DNA of 64,000 bases from Taenia hydatigena (taxonomy: Eukaryota; Platyhelminthes; Cestoda; Cyclophyllidea; Taeniidae). Shown in pieces: positions 12,301 to 24,505 of the stretch. A program made the position numbers and the translations under genes. Where the stretch lies: positions 186,001 to 250,000 of the forward strand of contig JADWOT020001154.1 in assembly GCA_036345935.2 (NCBI GenBank), written 5' to 3'. The notes under the pieces were generated by a model, which worked only from the letters and a program-made list of their open reading frames with translations, had not been told where the DNA came from and did not search any database. Positions within the stretch are counted from its first letter, which is position 1; the number at the start of each line of letters is the position of its first letter.

Positions 12301-13700
12301 CGTCCAAAATTACGTAAATCTCAATCATTCGGTGTAGGATTATGGCAATATCATCATTTTAAATTCACAAATTGCCTAAGATACCTATACCTACTACGAT
12401 TTTTCATTTTTACCTACTGCGCTACAATTTTATTGCAATTTTGTGCACTAAACTAGGGCCACCAGTGCAAAGAGTGTGTGATTAACACCATAGCACCATC
12501 AAATGAGATGGCATAAAAGAATTGCAAATAAACCCATGAGATTGCTTCGAAACCACATAAGAAGAGGAAAGCAAGGTGGCATTTTGCTTTCTTACCCCAC
12601 TTCCTAGACATAACTTTTATTAAAATCTATTTTAGCACTCATTAATTGACATAGTTCACACATCAGGCTCAGTTACTCACCAGACCTTGCTGGAGCAGGA
12701 CTTAACCGGCTCCATGAAATCTCTTTGCTGGGCCTGCTAGTGACGTGCCATGCTATAATCTCCACATTATTGAGCCGAAGCCTCACAAATGTTTGAGCCC
12801 AGAGCCCAAAGAATTGTTCTGGTATAACTGTACTTTAATCTAATAGATTTCAACTGGATGGATTGCCCCTTCGAAAAGGACAATATTGCTTGGTATGGTT
12901 TTAACAAGAATAACAATGTTGCTGCTGCATATGATTGATATACACTTTATAAATATAATTAATCATATCTTAATCAGGAGACACTTTGTCATCTGCATTT
13001 CATTTTGTATCTAAAGCAGGAATGGAAGCTTTTGAGGCATTTTGCTGCAGAACAATTATTAAGAACTGTCTTTTTAAGGATTTGATTAGCTAAATTCGAG
13101 ACCAAGAATCATTTGATCCTCTTTGCTATTTGTCCCTTGCATGCTAAACACAGACTCGTGTTACTGGAGCATTTTGACGCCTTTTTTAGAAAGAAATTTT
13201 GCACGATGTCCGATTTTATGGATCCTGTTGTTATGCGCAACATTTTTGCCATTTTCCTGCATATGGCCTGTAATATTTTGGATTACATTTATAAATTCGC
13301 TTGTCAAGTCGGTACTTTTGACAAATCGAAACCTTTATCCATGTTGGTCGATAATATTTCTTTTTTCCAGTAAAATGAATGAATAATTTGTTTCCTTTTA
13401 TTTGGCCTATGTGGCAGAGGTAGAAATTCCTTACAAGTAGGGCAACAGGCTGGCTTGCTATCACTCGGGTGCAATGACGACCGCAAATTTTGGTCAAGCA
13501 AACATCATTAAATTTGATTCGGCATAGTCAGGCGCACAGCAATGGATAACTCACAAGCAATTATAGAATGGCAAGACATAATTACAGCCTGTGGTTCTAA
13601 AATGCGCCCCCATCAAACTTTTTTCTCTCTGGACTACGTTTGCATTGTTTTGTGAGGGCAAAATAATTTTTATTTAGATTGCTCTTGACTCCCACTTTAT
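9400..13700. other. No gene seen; upstream flank of the T-box gene
   Basis: A+T-rich spacer. Open frames at 13113-13501 overlap on both strands, are hydrophobic by composition and have no splice context; they look like chance. Confidence 0.45.
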
Positions 13701-13718
13701 TCTAAGTACCGGCTCACC

Positions 13719-13791
13719 ATGTGGTATAAACTTTTGCCTTATAAGTTAAAACAAATTTTAACAAGAATTTTTGGAGGTGATGAAATTCCTG
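13719..13791 (+). CDS. Candidate first exon, unknown product
   Basis: An ATG in good context (CTCACCATGT) opens 24 codons starting MWYKLLPYKLKQIL and ending GGDEIP. It runs straight into a consensus donor, CCTG|GTAAGT, in phase 1. The peptide has no recognised relative. The next exon was not found, so this could be a chance ATG plus donor. Confidence 0.22.
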
Positions 13792-14489
13792 GTAAGTCAA
13801 TTGGTTTAAGGGAGAAAAATATTCGTATACAGCGTCAATAGCTTCCACATATTTCTCTTATAATCCTACTGTTCTCTGCGTATGTGCATGATTTTGGAAA
13901 GCCGTCGTTGTAAAAGGAACCTCGTGACTTTATCCTTATTGATTCCTTGGAGCCTCCTTATTAGAGCTCCACTAAGTCGCCCTCCTGTTTAACATAACCC
14001 TGAAGAATACGATTAGTGCTACAAAACATTTTCTTAAATAAAGTGCATTGGGTTTATTTTTGCACAAAAATGTAGCAGCGGGCATCGCATACCTGCCTGA
14101 TCTTTTAAACACTGATGAGTAGCCTACCCATGCCTCATCATGGGTGGTGTTAAATTGCTCCCCCCTCATAGGGCATTAGACCAATTTCAGTTGCGAATTT
14201 TAGCTGCGCGTCAAGTCACGGCCTTAAAAATTATGGTGGATAGCAGGCAGCAAAATAAGGTTACTCTTTGAAGGTTTTACCGGCAGTCTTTTAACCAAAT
14301 TTAATTCTTGAACTGGTAGCTTTTAGTGAAATGCCAAGGGGTCATCTATGTTGTAACAAATTAGATGAACATGGGTCTGTGCCTACGTGTGGTGGAAACA
14401 ACAAAACTGCATTGGACGAAACTTACTTAACTAGTCTTCTCACATTCGACATTTACTGATGAATGTCTAGCATGTCATAGAGATGCATG

Positions 14490-14745
14490 AGCAGCGGGGT
14501 GTACTCACGAGGATACAAGTGTCTGACCGCGACCTAGGTTTCTCACAATAAACTGAGCCTTTGCAGGGACATGATGGCTGGCCGTTCCATGGTCTTATCT
14601 GACTCAAGACCACATTTTAGGACTCAGTCAAATGTGTCACGAGGCGCGACTATTTAAGTTGCTACGCTGCCTCACTCACAATCCTCTCTGACCTCAGATA
14701 AACACGCACCGGTATCATCACGGCCGCAATTTTTAATAAGTGTGG
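14490..14745 (+). repeat. Dispersed repeat family 2, copy 1
   Basis: Shares an ordered set of blocks with 17640-17880 and 30330-30620. The blocks are TGTC..CGCGACC, a GTCTTATC...TTTTAGGACTCAG core, GTCACGAGGCGCGACT, and CTGCCTCACTCAC. The copies differ at roughly a third of positions, so they are old. No open frame is shared. Confidence 0.5.
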
Positions 14746-14749
14746 TGTA

Positions 14750-17630
14750 GCGGCAACCAATTTGATAAAGTTGCAGCTATTAGACAGGATTCAAATCAAA
14801 CCTACCAATGTTATCATCGGCATTAAGCTGAGTCAGCTCAAGGGCCTAGATCTGCGTGTACTTGATGCATAAATTTTGCAGTGAGTAGCCATCGCCTTCA
14901 GCTTTAAGATTAGACCTGTTGTGATCAATCCAAAGGTACAGGTATACCGTAGCATCAGTGCAAATTATAGAGTTTAAAGTAAAATGTAAAACTATGTCGG
15001 AATGAGATCCGTTTAGTTAAGTAGCATTCTATTCTTTGTCGTTAATTTTTGCGCTGGTTTTGCGGTAAAAAACATTGTGTTGCTAAATTCAATACCGAAT
15101 CACTTCATTAATGCTGGTTAAGGATAAGTGCTGCGGAAGCTTTTGTGATGACGTATAAAAGTTGCGACAGCCAGGATGTAAATGTTCACTTCGTTTTGAA
15201 TGACCACATTAGGTAATAAATTAACTTGACTGCATCCCTTACTGATCAAATTTATCTTCAAGGCGTCATGGACAGGCTTGAATAGTAGGCTATTTACAGG
15301 GATGCATCCCTAAGATGTTAAGAAGGAGATCAAACTCATTAAAATGGGCTCAACATGCTGTTATATAATCGTAATTTAGACTTTTATCATGGTTTATAAA
15401 CCAAGACCGAAAATCATAGGTTTCTTTCCTCATCAGCGTGCAAAGGCCTCAAACAGCAGTATTTGACGTCATTATTGTTTGTTTCAATGGGCTCAACTTC
15501 GCCCTCTGCAGAATTTTATTGCAAGAACTAGCTGGCATTGTATTGTTTACGTCCAGAATGCGTTTTATGACCAGTTTGCGCTGCATGGTTGCAGTGGTAG
15601 GCAATCGACGCCGATTCTACACCACTGCTCTTCTAATTTAACCCTGTTAGAATCACTTGATCTGCAGAAAAATATAAAACACTTAACAAAAGGATTTCAT
15701 TCGGCATGCTTTTAAATTGAAAGCCGTCAAAAGCTGATGGAACTTAGACAGCTCTTCACACTTTCACTTATTTGTGACAATTAGGATTACTCGACAGCCT
15801 AAAATTGAAAATGGTTGTCGATTTGAAGCCACCTTAGTTCGCATGTTTGTAAATCATTACCACCGCTTCACCACCACTAGTTTATCCCATGGTTGAAACT
15901 CTTGATGCACCATAAGGAGTATCAAAGCGACAATGTTAACCGATAAAAGGATTGCTAGGTGGCAATGCTAGCGATTATTTTATCACCTTGACAATCATAT
16001 TCCAGGGTTAACAAACTTTATCTCTACATTCCATCTACGTTTGACTTGATTGGTAAATGGTTGGTACATATACTTCCACTTCATTTATTTCCTCTCTTTG
16101 TGCTGAAGCAATGCACTTCCACACTCGATTATTTGTAGCGCAAACTTTTTACCTAGTCAACAATGGCGGATCTGGTGAGAACCGACCAACTAGACAGTAC
16201 TGGTAGCGACCATACAATATTTAGTTTTAAGCTGATGTGCTTTTTCTTTAAGTGCTGTATTCACTGCCATTTAACACTGAGATTTTTAAACAAATAGATA
16301 TTACTCTTAAGCAAAGATCCAAAATTTGCGTTTTGATGCCACAATAACATTATCGTTGCACTAAGGAAAATGCTTTTAAATTTTCTAGTTGGCGTACTTT
16401 AAGATCTTACATCTGCAAAATAATCTGCAGTCGAAATGGACTCCTTTAGTTAGAATGCAATAAAGGTTGGGAGCTGTTTGATGAAGGACATTTGTCGTGT
16501 CTCAATCACCTATGGTTGGGACGCCTACCCAAATTCACAACCTGCTCATTGATAGTTTGTTCAAACTTTCCGAAGAGTGTTCTTAAGTGACTGAATCTTA
16601 AGATGAATCCTATACTAAGGCAACTGACGTAAGTCAGGTTGAATTCAGTCGCATTCATCTCAACAATCTATGACGTACCAAACAAACTCTTCGCAGGTGC
16701 TCTGTTTGACTATCCATTGCCCTTGGTCTTGTTTATTATTTCATTTTATCCGTCGATAAGTAGTGCCAGCTATCCACTTAAATTTTCAAGTGTGCACAAC
16801 GTTATTGCATAAGTGTTCTAGACACGCATACACATGCGAGGTTATCAAAGTTTGTTTTATCGCTGTCTTGAAAGTAAGTCGGATTTCGCTGCACTGATTT
16901 TAGAAAATAGTCGCCGCATCAAGCACTTTATGACTACACGCTGCAACCCCTTTTGACGCTCACCCATTCTGATTTTAATTAAGTTTTTTCTCCAGCCTAA
17001 CTCATATTGGCAGACTGCAGTTGGGTCCACAAAATGATTCGCAAGCAAAGCGCATTGCGGCAAGTGAGGACCGTAACCTATGCGAATTCCCGTGACGTTT
17101 CGAATGCTGATCAGCTTTCCACTCATGAGGGTGATATCGTTCATCCCAGTCCTACCACTTTTTGTGCTACTTTTCAGGTCAACTCTGTGTCACGGTGATT
17201 TACATCCCTTCATCTAAAGCATTCTAAAACGCACAGATATAATCTGTGCTTCAAGCAGTGCACGCGACTTGCGTGCATTTCATTGCAAATGACGTGCTGA
17301 CGCCACCGTCCTTGAATATAACTTTACCGAGTCCAGGTGACTAAGTCCGTCTACTGTTTAAAGACTCAATCAGCAATCTTTGGACTAGATTTATTACCAA
17401 AAGTTTCACCTGTTGCATCTCTCCATGGGCATCTAAGACAGACTTTGTTTTTACCTATGTGCATTAAAGCAGCATTTAACGACAACCTATCCAGCTAGCC
17501 CTTCATATTTGCATTATACCCTAACAAGGCAAATACTGAATATCAAACGTGTTCTGCGTCCAGGTTAAACTGACAATTGTCTAGCTTATCTCTATAAAGC
17601 CTATTTGTGTTTTATCAGTTTGGCATAAGC
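14750..17630. other. No gene seen
   Basis: Unremarkable A+T-leaning spacer between two copies of repeat family 2. Open frames of 60-95 codons (for example 16857-17144 minus) have no motif. Confidence 0.4.
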
Positions 17631-17639
17631 GGCAGGATG

Positions 17640-17880
17640 TGGTAACAAGGGGATCACTAAATAGAGTCGTGAATGACCAGCTTACAATAAACATCCGAAG
17701 TGATTGTCTCCTAGACCTATTAGACCTGAGACTGCATTTTTAGACTCAGCTGTGCATATCATGAAGTGCGATCATGAAATTCGACTCACTGACTCGTCAT
17801 TAATGCCACCTTCCACCTCGAATAGCGAGACCCAGTAATCACTACAATCACGACTGTTTGACAGGAATTAATTATTTTAA
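17640..17880 (+). repeat. Dispersed repeat family 2, copy 2
   Basis: Same order of blocks as copy 1: CAATAAAC, GACTGCATTTTTAGACTCAG, GATCATGAAATTCGACTCACTGACTC and ACCCAGTAATCAC. It is the most diverged copy and keeps the same orientation. Confidence 0.45.
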
Positions 17881-18980
17881 ATCATGTTATTGTCAGTTTT
17901 TGTCATCGAGCTTTGGGATGAGTCTTTCGATAAAATCTTACAACTGCCAATATTTAATACAGGAAATCATAAGGCAAATAGACACTACCTTTGGATTTAG
18001 GACCAATAATTAACAATCACCAAAATGTATTTAAATTTGATTAGGGGAGCAATGGTAAAGCTTTGGTTAAAAAGCAAGACTAATCACATTAAATAGGGGT
18101 CCACCTTACTACTACCGCAGACATCACTACATATTGATGTTGCGTTTGGCTCCGAACAGCAGCTGATATGTCAAGCCATCAGTTTTACTCTTGCGAAACC
18201 ATTTATCTTACAATCTTTATGAAAAAATCGTTATACTGTTTTGATCATCATCAAATCTGTTCAAAAAAAGGGCATTGGAACATTGCAGGTTTTAAATAAT
18301 AATATTCATTTGCTAAAAGACACCAAGAAAACCTTTCATTTACCTCAAAAGTCATCAACAAACACCAAAGCAGCAAGCAAAAATTAAAATCCCGAACCCT
18401 ACTTTACCTTCGCAGTTGGGTGCATAGGTAAACAATCACAATTCTCCTGCACCGACCACGCCTCGAAGAAAGGCGTAAAGGCAAAGATCTCGCTGCGATG
18501 GAATAAAGAAGTGACATACTGCCTTCTCTATAGTATATCAGATTATTTAATTCCATTGTCAGGGATGACTTTTGTCTGTTTGGATGGAAACATTTTTTTG
18601 CCTCACTGTCAAATACAATAGGACATTGCGTTGTTTAGCCGTGAACGGCGTCTTTGACCAATTGCATTCAAAAGCTTAATCGCAAATAGAGAAATCACTT
18701 GCAATCGGTCACGCTTTTCCAATTAATGAATGCTTTAAATTAGTAAAGCAGGAGTAGCAGATTCAAATTGAATGGTGATTATGTAGCCTTGATTAGAAGG
18801 CCTGTGCAGTTGACTGCACAACTTCGATGAAGAGGCGTGTAATTACCAACGAAACTTGCGATTACAAGAGGCAGGCTATACCGGTAGAGAATCGCAAAGT
18901 TTTATTGAAATATGGGCATTTAGTTAGTCAGTAACTAGGTTCGGAAAATTTTACTAACTAGCTACACATTGTGTACCTTC

Positions 18981-19036
18981 AAGGGCGATAATCTATGCAC
19001 AATAAAGAATATATTCTTTAAGATTTTATCGCCCTT
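18981..19036. repeat. Nested inverted repeat, possible cruciform or stem-loop
   Basis: The arms AAGGGCGATAA (18981-18991) and TTATCGCCCTT (19026-19036) are perfect 11-bp complements. Inside them lies a perfect 18-bp palindrome, TAAAGAATATATTCTTTA (19003-19020). A third inverted repeat, ATTAGGAA-ATCGA-TTCCTAAT, follows at 19078-19098. All three lie within 160 bases upstream of a candidate exon at 19135. The arms show no similarity to known transposon ends that I can name. Confidence 0.6.
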
Positions 19037-19134
19037 AGGTAGAACAGTAATATTGGCTACTCGATTCGTCTAGTCATATTAGGAAATCGATTCCTAATGT
19101 GTACTTTTGGATTCGCCAAAGAAGAAGACAGAAA

Positions 19135-19206
19135 ATGGCAAAGAAACCAAAGCAAACATTCCAAAGTTTTGCAACTATGCAACCAGGCCGTAGAAAAGCC
19201 GACCAA
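19135..19206 (+). CDS. Candidate small exon, unknown product
   Basis: Twenty-four codons beginning MAKKPKQTFQSFATM and ending RRKADQ run in phase 0 into the strong donor GACCAA|GTAAGTG. The frame is also open upstream for nine codons (FGFAKEEDRK-like, acidic and basic), so the ATG may be internal. The peptide is Lys/Gln-rich and hydrophilic and of unknown family. No partner exon was identified. Confidence 0.25.
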
Positions 19207-19209
19207 GTA

Positions 19210-20900
19210 AGTGTCCATCATCAATTAAAGCATCGGCTTGTGCGATGAGTAGTAAAGGAATTCACTAATAAGTTGAGTGGAAGTAACATTTTCCTACCCT
19301 AATAACGTCGTTATCTGACTGCTTAGCGATGCCTTAGTTTTGTTCATGCAATATGGATATCAAGCATCACTAATTCCATTTAATTTCACCGTTGATTGAA
19401 AACCTATTTGTGCCTCTGAAGAACGTTGTCTACCGGGAGTTCGTACCTAAGAGCTTCTTAGCTGATACCAATCTTGGGCTTCATACTCTTGCAAGTTATG
19501 CATATAACTTTGTTTTCGCGTATAATCGGTAGTTGAAAGCGCTTGAATTAAAGTGGCGAGAGTCGATTGTGTCCTTTGACTCCACCTTGTTATTCTATCA
19601 AAACGCATAAACTAATACTTAGCACCGGATAACTGATGTTTTAAAGCAACCTGTCTAAAACATATCCACACGTAGTTCTTCCCAACCGTACCTCGATAAT
19701 GACTCAAAGATAGCACCCTTGCGTTCATTACGAAGCTACGCCGGATACCTCAAGCTAGGCACAAAGATGGCGCAATGTTAAGTAATGCAATGGCAGACAT
19801 GATCTTGATCCTTGCCAAGCGTTAAGAGTGCAAGTGTAGTAGAGCACCGTTTAATTATTGGTCTCTACTCCTCAAAATTCTTACTTGATCGCCCTCATTC
19901 CAAAGAAAAACCAACAACACATGCTGAGAGGTTATGAGTTTCTAGCACAGACTTTCCGGCAAACCAAGTTAAGTTGTTTTGTAGCGTAGGCAATTCCGCA
20001 AGAGTTTGTGCACGTAAAATGCATCAAAACTTTCGAACAAGGACACTACTTCAACCGCCGACATCTGATTATTTCTGTATCCTTCTTATGCATGGAGTAA
20101 TTTCCCCTTCGTGATCAACTAGGTTGTGCCAGGTTCGTAGGCATTTGTACAGTACCACTAGAGGACCAAATTGTAGTTCCTGCAAGCGCCTAAACTGCAT
20201 TGACTCATCCTCATTACCCTCAAGCCATCTTCACCTATATGTGAATTTGACTGACGCTAGCACCGAGTAAAGCTGACATTAAATTCTCTGACGTAACTGT
20301 GATTTTGATACAAAACTGAGATTGTACGAGGATATAGCCGCTATCCAGTGTCGTGGTTTTTATTTGCATTTGTTCAAATTTGAACTAAGCTGTATCTTTC
20401 TTTTTTGACAGCGATAGTGAAACTTGGAACCCGGCAAATCTGATCAAAGAAAGATAAAACAACACAATTGCATAAATCTGCGCCACATTTTACCTGTTTA
20501 GATCTAGAGTTGATCAGAATTTAAACATAGCAGCCTGTACCGTTCAGCAATTGCTTGCGGCAGTTTTCGCAATAACCGAATGATAACGGTGCCTAGCATG
20601 GCAGAGAGGATCGACAATGTACAAATGTACCCTCAAACAATCTGATTCACCTGTGACCAGCATTAATCCAAATTAAAAATCAAACGCGTGAATCATTTCA
20701 TGGATATTTTTACGAAGGGTATGACGTAGCACTGTCTTTTTGTTCAAAATTGATAAGAAATAAAGCTCAGAATACTGTTTCCTCCTCTAACTTCTAGCAA
20801 TACTCACAGTTTAAAAAGCTTGCGACTTCGGTGTGCTCGATGTGTAGGGAACCCATTCTGGCAAAAAAACTTGCGTCGGCACAAACATACAACCACTTCC
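19210..20900. other. No gene seen
   Basis: No supported frame, repeat or structured element was noticed in this spacer. Confidence 0.4.
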
Positions 20901-20904
20901 TTAC

Positions 20905-21041
20905 CTGTAATTCGATCAAGAATGGATTAGTATCGTTAAGGCTCAGCAGCTCGAAATTACCGATTTTATTTCTTTTCATAAGGGAAGGGGGCTGTTGTGG
21001 TATTGCATCGAACGTGGTAGGTGCGGTGGATGTATATGAGG
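20905..21041 (-). CDS. Candidate internal exon, minus strand, unknown product
   Basis: Between an AG acceptor (AAATAAG|CCTCAT at 21041) and the consensus donor TTACAG|GTAAGG (20905) the minus strand is open for 45 codons. The peptide is Ser/Thr/Pro-rich at first (YTSTAPTTFDAIPQQPPSL) and then reads MKRNKIGNFELLSLNDTN. A Met at 20979 sits after a pyrimidine run and could be an alternative start. The composition suits a linker in a regulatory protein, but no domain is visible. It is about 12 kb upstream of the T-box gene on the same strand; its phase-0 end does not obviously fit that gene's first exon. Confidence 0.28.
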
Positions 21042-21077
21042 CTTATTTTTGAAAAAAGGGTCATATTGTCAAGGTAA

Positions 21078-21299
21078 ATGCGTATGCTCTTTGTAATCAC
21101 CTTTGATCCAGAAATATTCTATGTTGTGTTCAGCTCTCTGCTTTCTTCTGCAATTGCGTGTAGCTATTCTAGATCTGAAATCTGGCTTGTGGATGTGGCT
21201 GGTGCGCAGTTTGCCAATTTTAGCATGAAGCACTGCAAGTGTGTATTCACAACGGGATACTTATCAAATTATTTAGCCATACATCAAAATCTAATCTAA
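21078..21299 (+). CDS. Short ATG-started open frame, doubtful
   Basis: Seventy-three codons from ATG to TAA. The first 28 residues are hydrophobic (MLFVITFDPEIFYVVFSSLL), resembling a signal or anchor segment; the rest has four Cys. There is no homology I recognise, no splice or promoter support, and it overlaps nothing else. It may be chance. Confidence 0.12.
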   Translation: MRMLFVITFDPEIFYVVFSSLLSSAIACSYSRSEIWLVDVAGAQFANFSMKHCKCVFTTGYLSNYLAIHQNLI

Positions 21300-21305
21300 C
21301 CTGCC

Positions 21306-21442
21306 AGGTAGCTGGCTACCTACACAGTCAGAAGCGCATTTGGGGAATGTAGGTAAGCAACCAGTCTACTAATCTGCTTCCTTACCGGCCAAACAGCCAA
21401 ATAGGCAGACATGTAAACTGGCAAAAATCCAGCCAGCTACCT
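21306..21442. repeat. Small element with 12-bp terminal inverted repeats
   Basis: AGGTAGCTGGCT at 21306-21317 is repeated as its exact complement, AGCCAGCTACCT, at 21431-21442. The unit is 137 bp and the interior is rich in CTAC/GTAG words. It could be a short non-autonomous DNA element or low-complexity sequence that happens to pair. Confidence 0.35.
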
Positions 21443-21449
21443 AATTTGT

Positions 21450-23085
21450 TAAACAGAAAGTAAGGGAGTTAGTCACTCCGTCCGTTGTGTATAAATATAG
21501 CGGGATAGCTATTCATGAATTCAACGGATAGGCCAGCGATGCGTGCGGACAAGCAGCTTGCCAAACACAGCAGGCGGGCAAGAATTTGGCTTAACATGTT
21601 GAATACCAGCAAGTCATCCAAACCAGCGAAGTGCGCCCACCAAACTGTAGGTAAATGTACGTGAATAAAGGTCATTAAATGCTCTAAAACCGCATAAAAC
21701 CTGTCTTGGAGGCGGTTACACCTGTAGATGAGGTTTTGTGGAATGAGTAAAGGCAGTGTCATAGGAAAAGTTAGAGACAGAAGTAGAGATAGAAGCTAAG
21801 AAGGGGTTGAATTTTTGGTTGCTGTGGAGAGATAAGCTTAAGCGGGTAAGAGGCTCTCCATATCAGCCTCGAAGTTGGCAATGGCAAGACCGGAGCCGTC
21901 AATGTCGAATCCCTTCTTTAAAACATCCTAACAGAAATAGCGTTTAGGCCACGTATGCGCTGCTGCAAATGACTAGTTTCATTGGTGTGAAGATTGCAAT
22001 ATCAAACCAATGAACACGTCGCGGAATCCACTGGGCTAGTAGTGCCGTTTTGCGTCAACAAAATGCCATCTTTAGATTGATTGTCCCCTCACCGGCACCG
22101 ATGGTCATTACTGCATAGTGTACTCTCAGCCTAGCCCAGTTCTGAGGCACGCATCACTTTATCCCCAAGAAGACTAGAATGCTTAGATCATGCGTGACTG
22201 AAGGCTGAATCCTTTGTCTTTTCCTACAAATAAAGAACACTTTGCCAAAAATATTTTTGTAAACAACTGTTTTTTTGAAGAAGAAGAAGAGATAAAAGAG
22301 CTATAATCACTTCTAATCTATCCTTTTGTCTGCGCTACCTTGGTTCTGTTACTTGTAAAGGCATAAGGATCTTCTTTATCGTAAAGCTGTAAGTCATTTA
22401 TTCAGCCGTAATTCTACATCGCCTCGCATGCATGTTTTGTCTTTTTTGTTTCGGTTGTCCGTTGCCCGAAATATTCCTCACAACATCCGTAGTCACGATT
22501 GCATTGTAAGAAAACTTGAATGCCCGCGCTATTATTGCTTTGCTTTCCATACATGACTAAATGAGTAAGTTCAAAAGGATTTTTTGGTAAAAATTTGCTC
22601 CAAATCCTCTGTGACCATAGTTGGCAAAAAATTTTATTTGTAACCACATCTAATCACTCGCGTCTTTAAAGGAATGCTACAACAACGTCTCCTATCCATT
22701 CTTCCTAAACATCATCCCTTTTGTAAACCCTGCATTGGATTGCCCTTACTTATTTACAGACACGACTCACATTATTGCTCATTTGGCAATGCCATAGCGC
22801 ATTCCAGCCACCCTTTTGCACAAATCTCTACGTGTGATATGAAGCGATGATAAAGGGGCAATCTCGGATATATCTGCTTGAATAGCTATAGCGTTTGTTG
22901 ATGAGACAATTTCTTCTGCTTCTTTTAGCATCTAGGTACCGAATACATGTATTTTTAAGAGACATGTCCTGCTTTGCATTCGGCATTCTTTAATGCCGAA
23001 GCGCAGATCATAAAATCGGCCAAATTTCTCTTAATGACGCTCCCATCGGGACGTCAGTATCTTTTCATGATACCTCCTTTCCCAT
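21450..23085. other. No gene seen
   Basis: Open frames such as 21469-21762 minus and 22414-22647 minus have no splice support or motif. A (GAA)n-like run lies at about 22278. Confidence 0.4.
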
Positions 23086-23091
23086 CAAAAG

Positions 23092-23200
23092 ACGTGGTCT
23101 GCAATAGCCGGAATTGGGCATCTCATAGTTAAAGTTGCAACTTCACAGCTGTACCGACACAGGAGCATCTTCAATGCAGATGGACTGCCATCCCTTAAAA
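23092..23200 (+). CDS. Candidate internal exon, unknown product
   Basis: The frame is open from a TGA near 23068 through CATCAAAAG|ACG to a consensus donor, TTAAAA|GTAAGTG, ending in phase 1. It encodes 36 residues (WSAIAGIGHLIVKVATSQLY, then RHRSIF). No family is recognised and the acceptor is weak. Confidence 0.17.
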
Positions 23201-24265
23201 GTAAGTGCTTGGTACACAAGTAGCGTTTTTAAGTCCCGTAATTTCGCGACTATTTTCAAAGTGATTGAGTGCCTCTTAATTCTGCCAAGTAAAGGAATTA
23301 ATGCCAAAACCACAAGAGATATGAATTTTACTGCTGCAATTCCGAGCTATTGGTAGCAGCTAGTGGAACGCCTTTGCATGCGTCTTCCCCTTCTTTGGTT
23401 ATTGTTAAGTGTGTGTAAGCCTTCCGTTTTCGTAAAAGAAATATGGTGGCAGTAGTTGCAGTCCACAATACTGTGGTATTAACTATCTTGGTGCACTTAA
23501 AAATGCTGCTTCAACCTCTCATTGGTTTCACAGCCACAATGCAGAACGTGTTGTACTTTAGCACGTAAATCAGCAAAAGGTAAAAGTCGACGGAGTAGGT
23601 AGCCCAATTAGGTCCGCGTAGCATTAACTTAGGCTTGCAACAACCCGACTCAACAAAATGACCTAATGGTTTAAGTGACTAATTGAGATATAACTGCGGT
23701 GAGGCGATTCGTGTCCTCAACATCTCCTACACTGGCTACCCGAAGAAACAAGATAAAGCCATCATTAGGCAAGCATATCGAACATTTCCTGACAAAAAAG
23801 ACCTAAGATAATAGGTTCATCTAAATTTAGTTAGATCGTGCTTAACTGAACCATACATTTGCTTTAACAATTGATTTTGCAATCCAAACGTTCTATGTTG
23901 TTGACCGATTTAAGGACCACAAGGAAGCGGCCAACAATTTGTACCGGAAAATTACCATCCATTCAAATTCCAATCTTATGTTAAATAGCAACATCTCACA
24001 AGTAATGAGAAATTAGGCATAGTTACTTTATTCAATTTTTGGTGTATTTATTCAATAGACGCTTTTTTAGTCTTCAAATAAGACTTGAATTGCTACTTCC
24101 CATTCCAAGGGCGCACTTTTCATGCGGATTTCTACTTAATCAAACACCGTTTAAGCAGCGAGATTTGCCCAACAAATTACATTTAATTATTTCCAAGTCC
24201 GTCAACGAGGGTTTCATACTGCGAATGAACCTTCACTTTGGGAATGCAACGTGCGAAATGCCTAG

Positions 24266-24505
24266 TTTCGCCTGCGCGAAGTGCCAACTGAAGTAGTCTT
24301 AGCTTAGTGATCCTGCAGGTCACTAGCTGCTCTAATGTAGAAGATGCTTTGGACGAGATCAAGAAGTCTGTGATGTGACCTCAGATAAACGCACACGCAC
24401 ACACAAAAGTCTTTTGCGTTTCAATACGAATACCCACACGCAACTTGCAGACTTCTGCATACTGTGCTCGACATCTTTACAAGCATGCTGCTAGGGATAT
24501 AAATT
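24266..24505 (+). repeat. Direct repeat, left copy (possible LTR)
   Basis: About 230 bp match 26758-27000 in the same orientation. Shared stretches include CGAAGTGC, AACTGAAGTAGTCTT, GCTTAGTGATCCTG, GCTTTGGACGAGA, CAAGAAGTCTGT, AAACGCACAC and CCCACACGCAA. A pair of equal direct repeats 2.5 kb apart is the layout of a small LTR retroelement. I could not define TG...CA ends, a primer-binding site or a target duplication. Confidence 0.5.
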
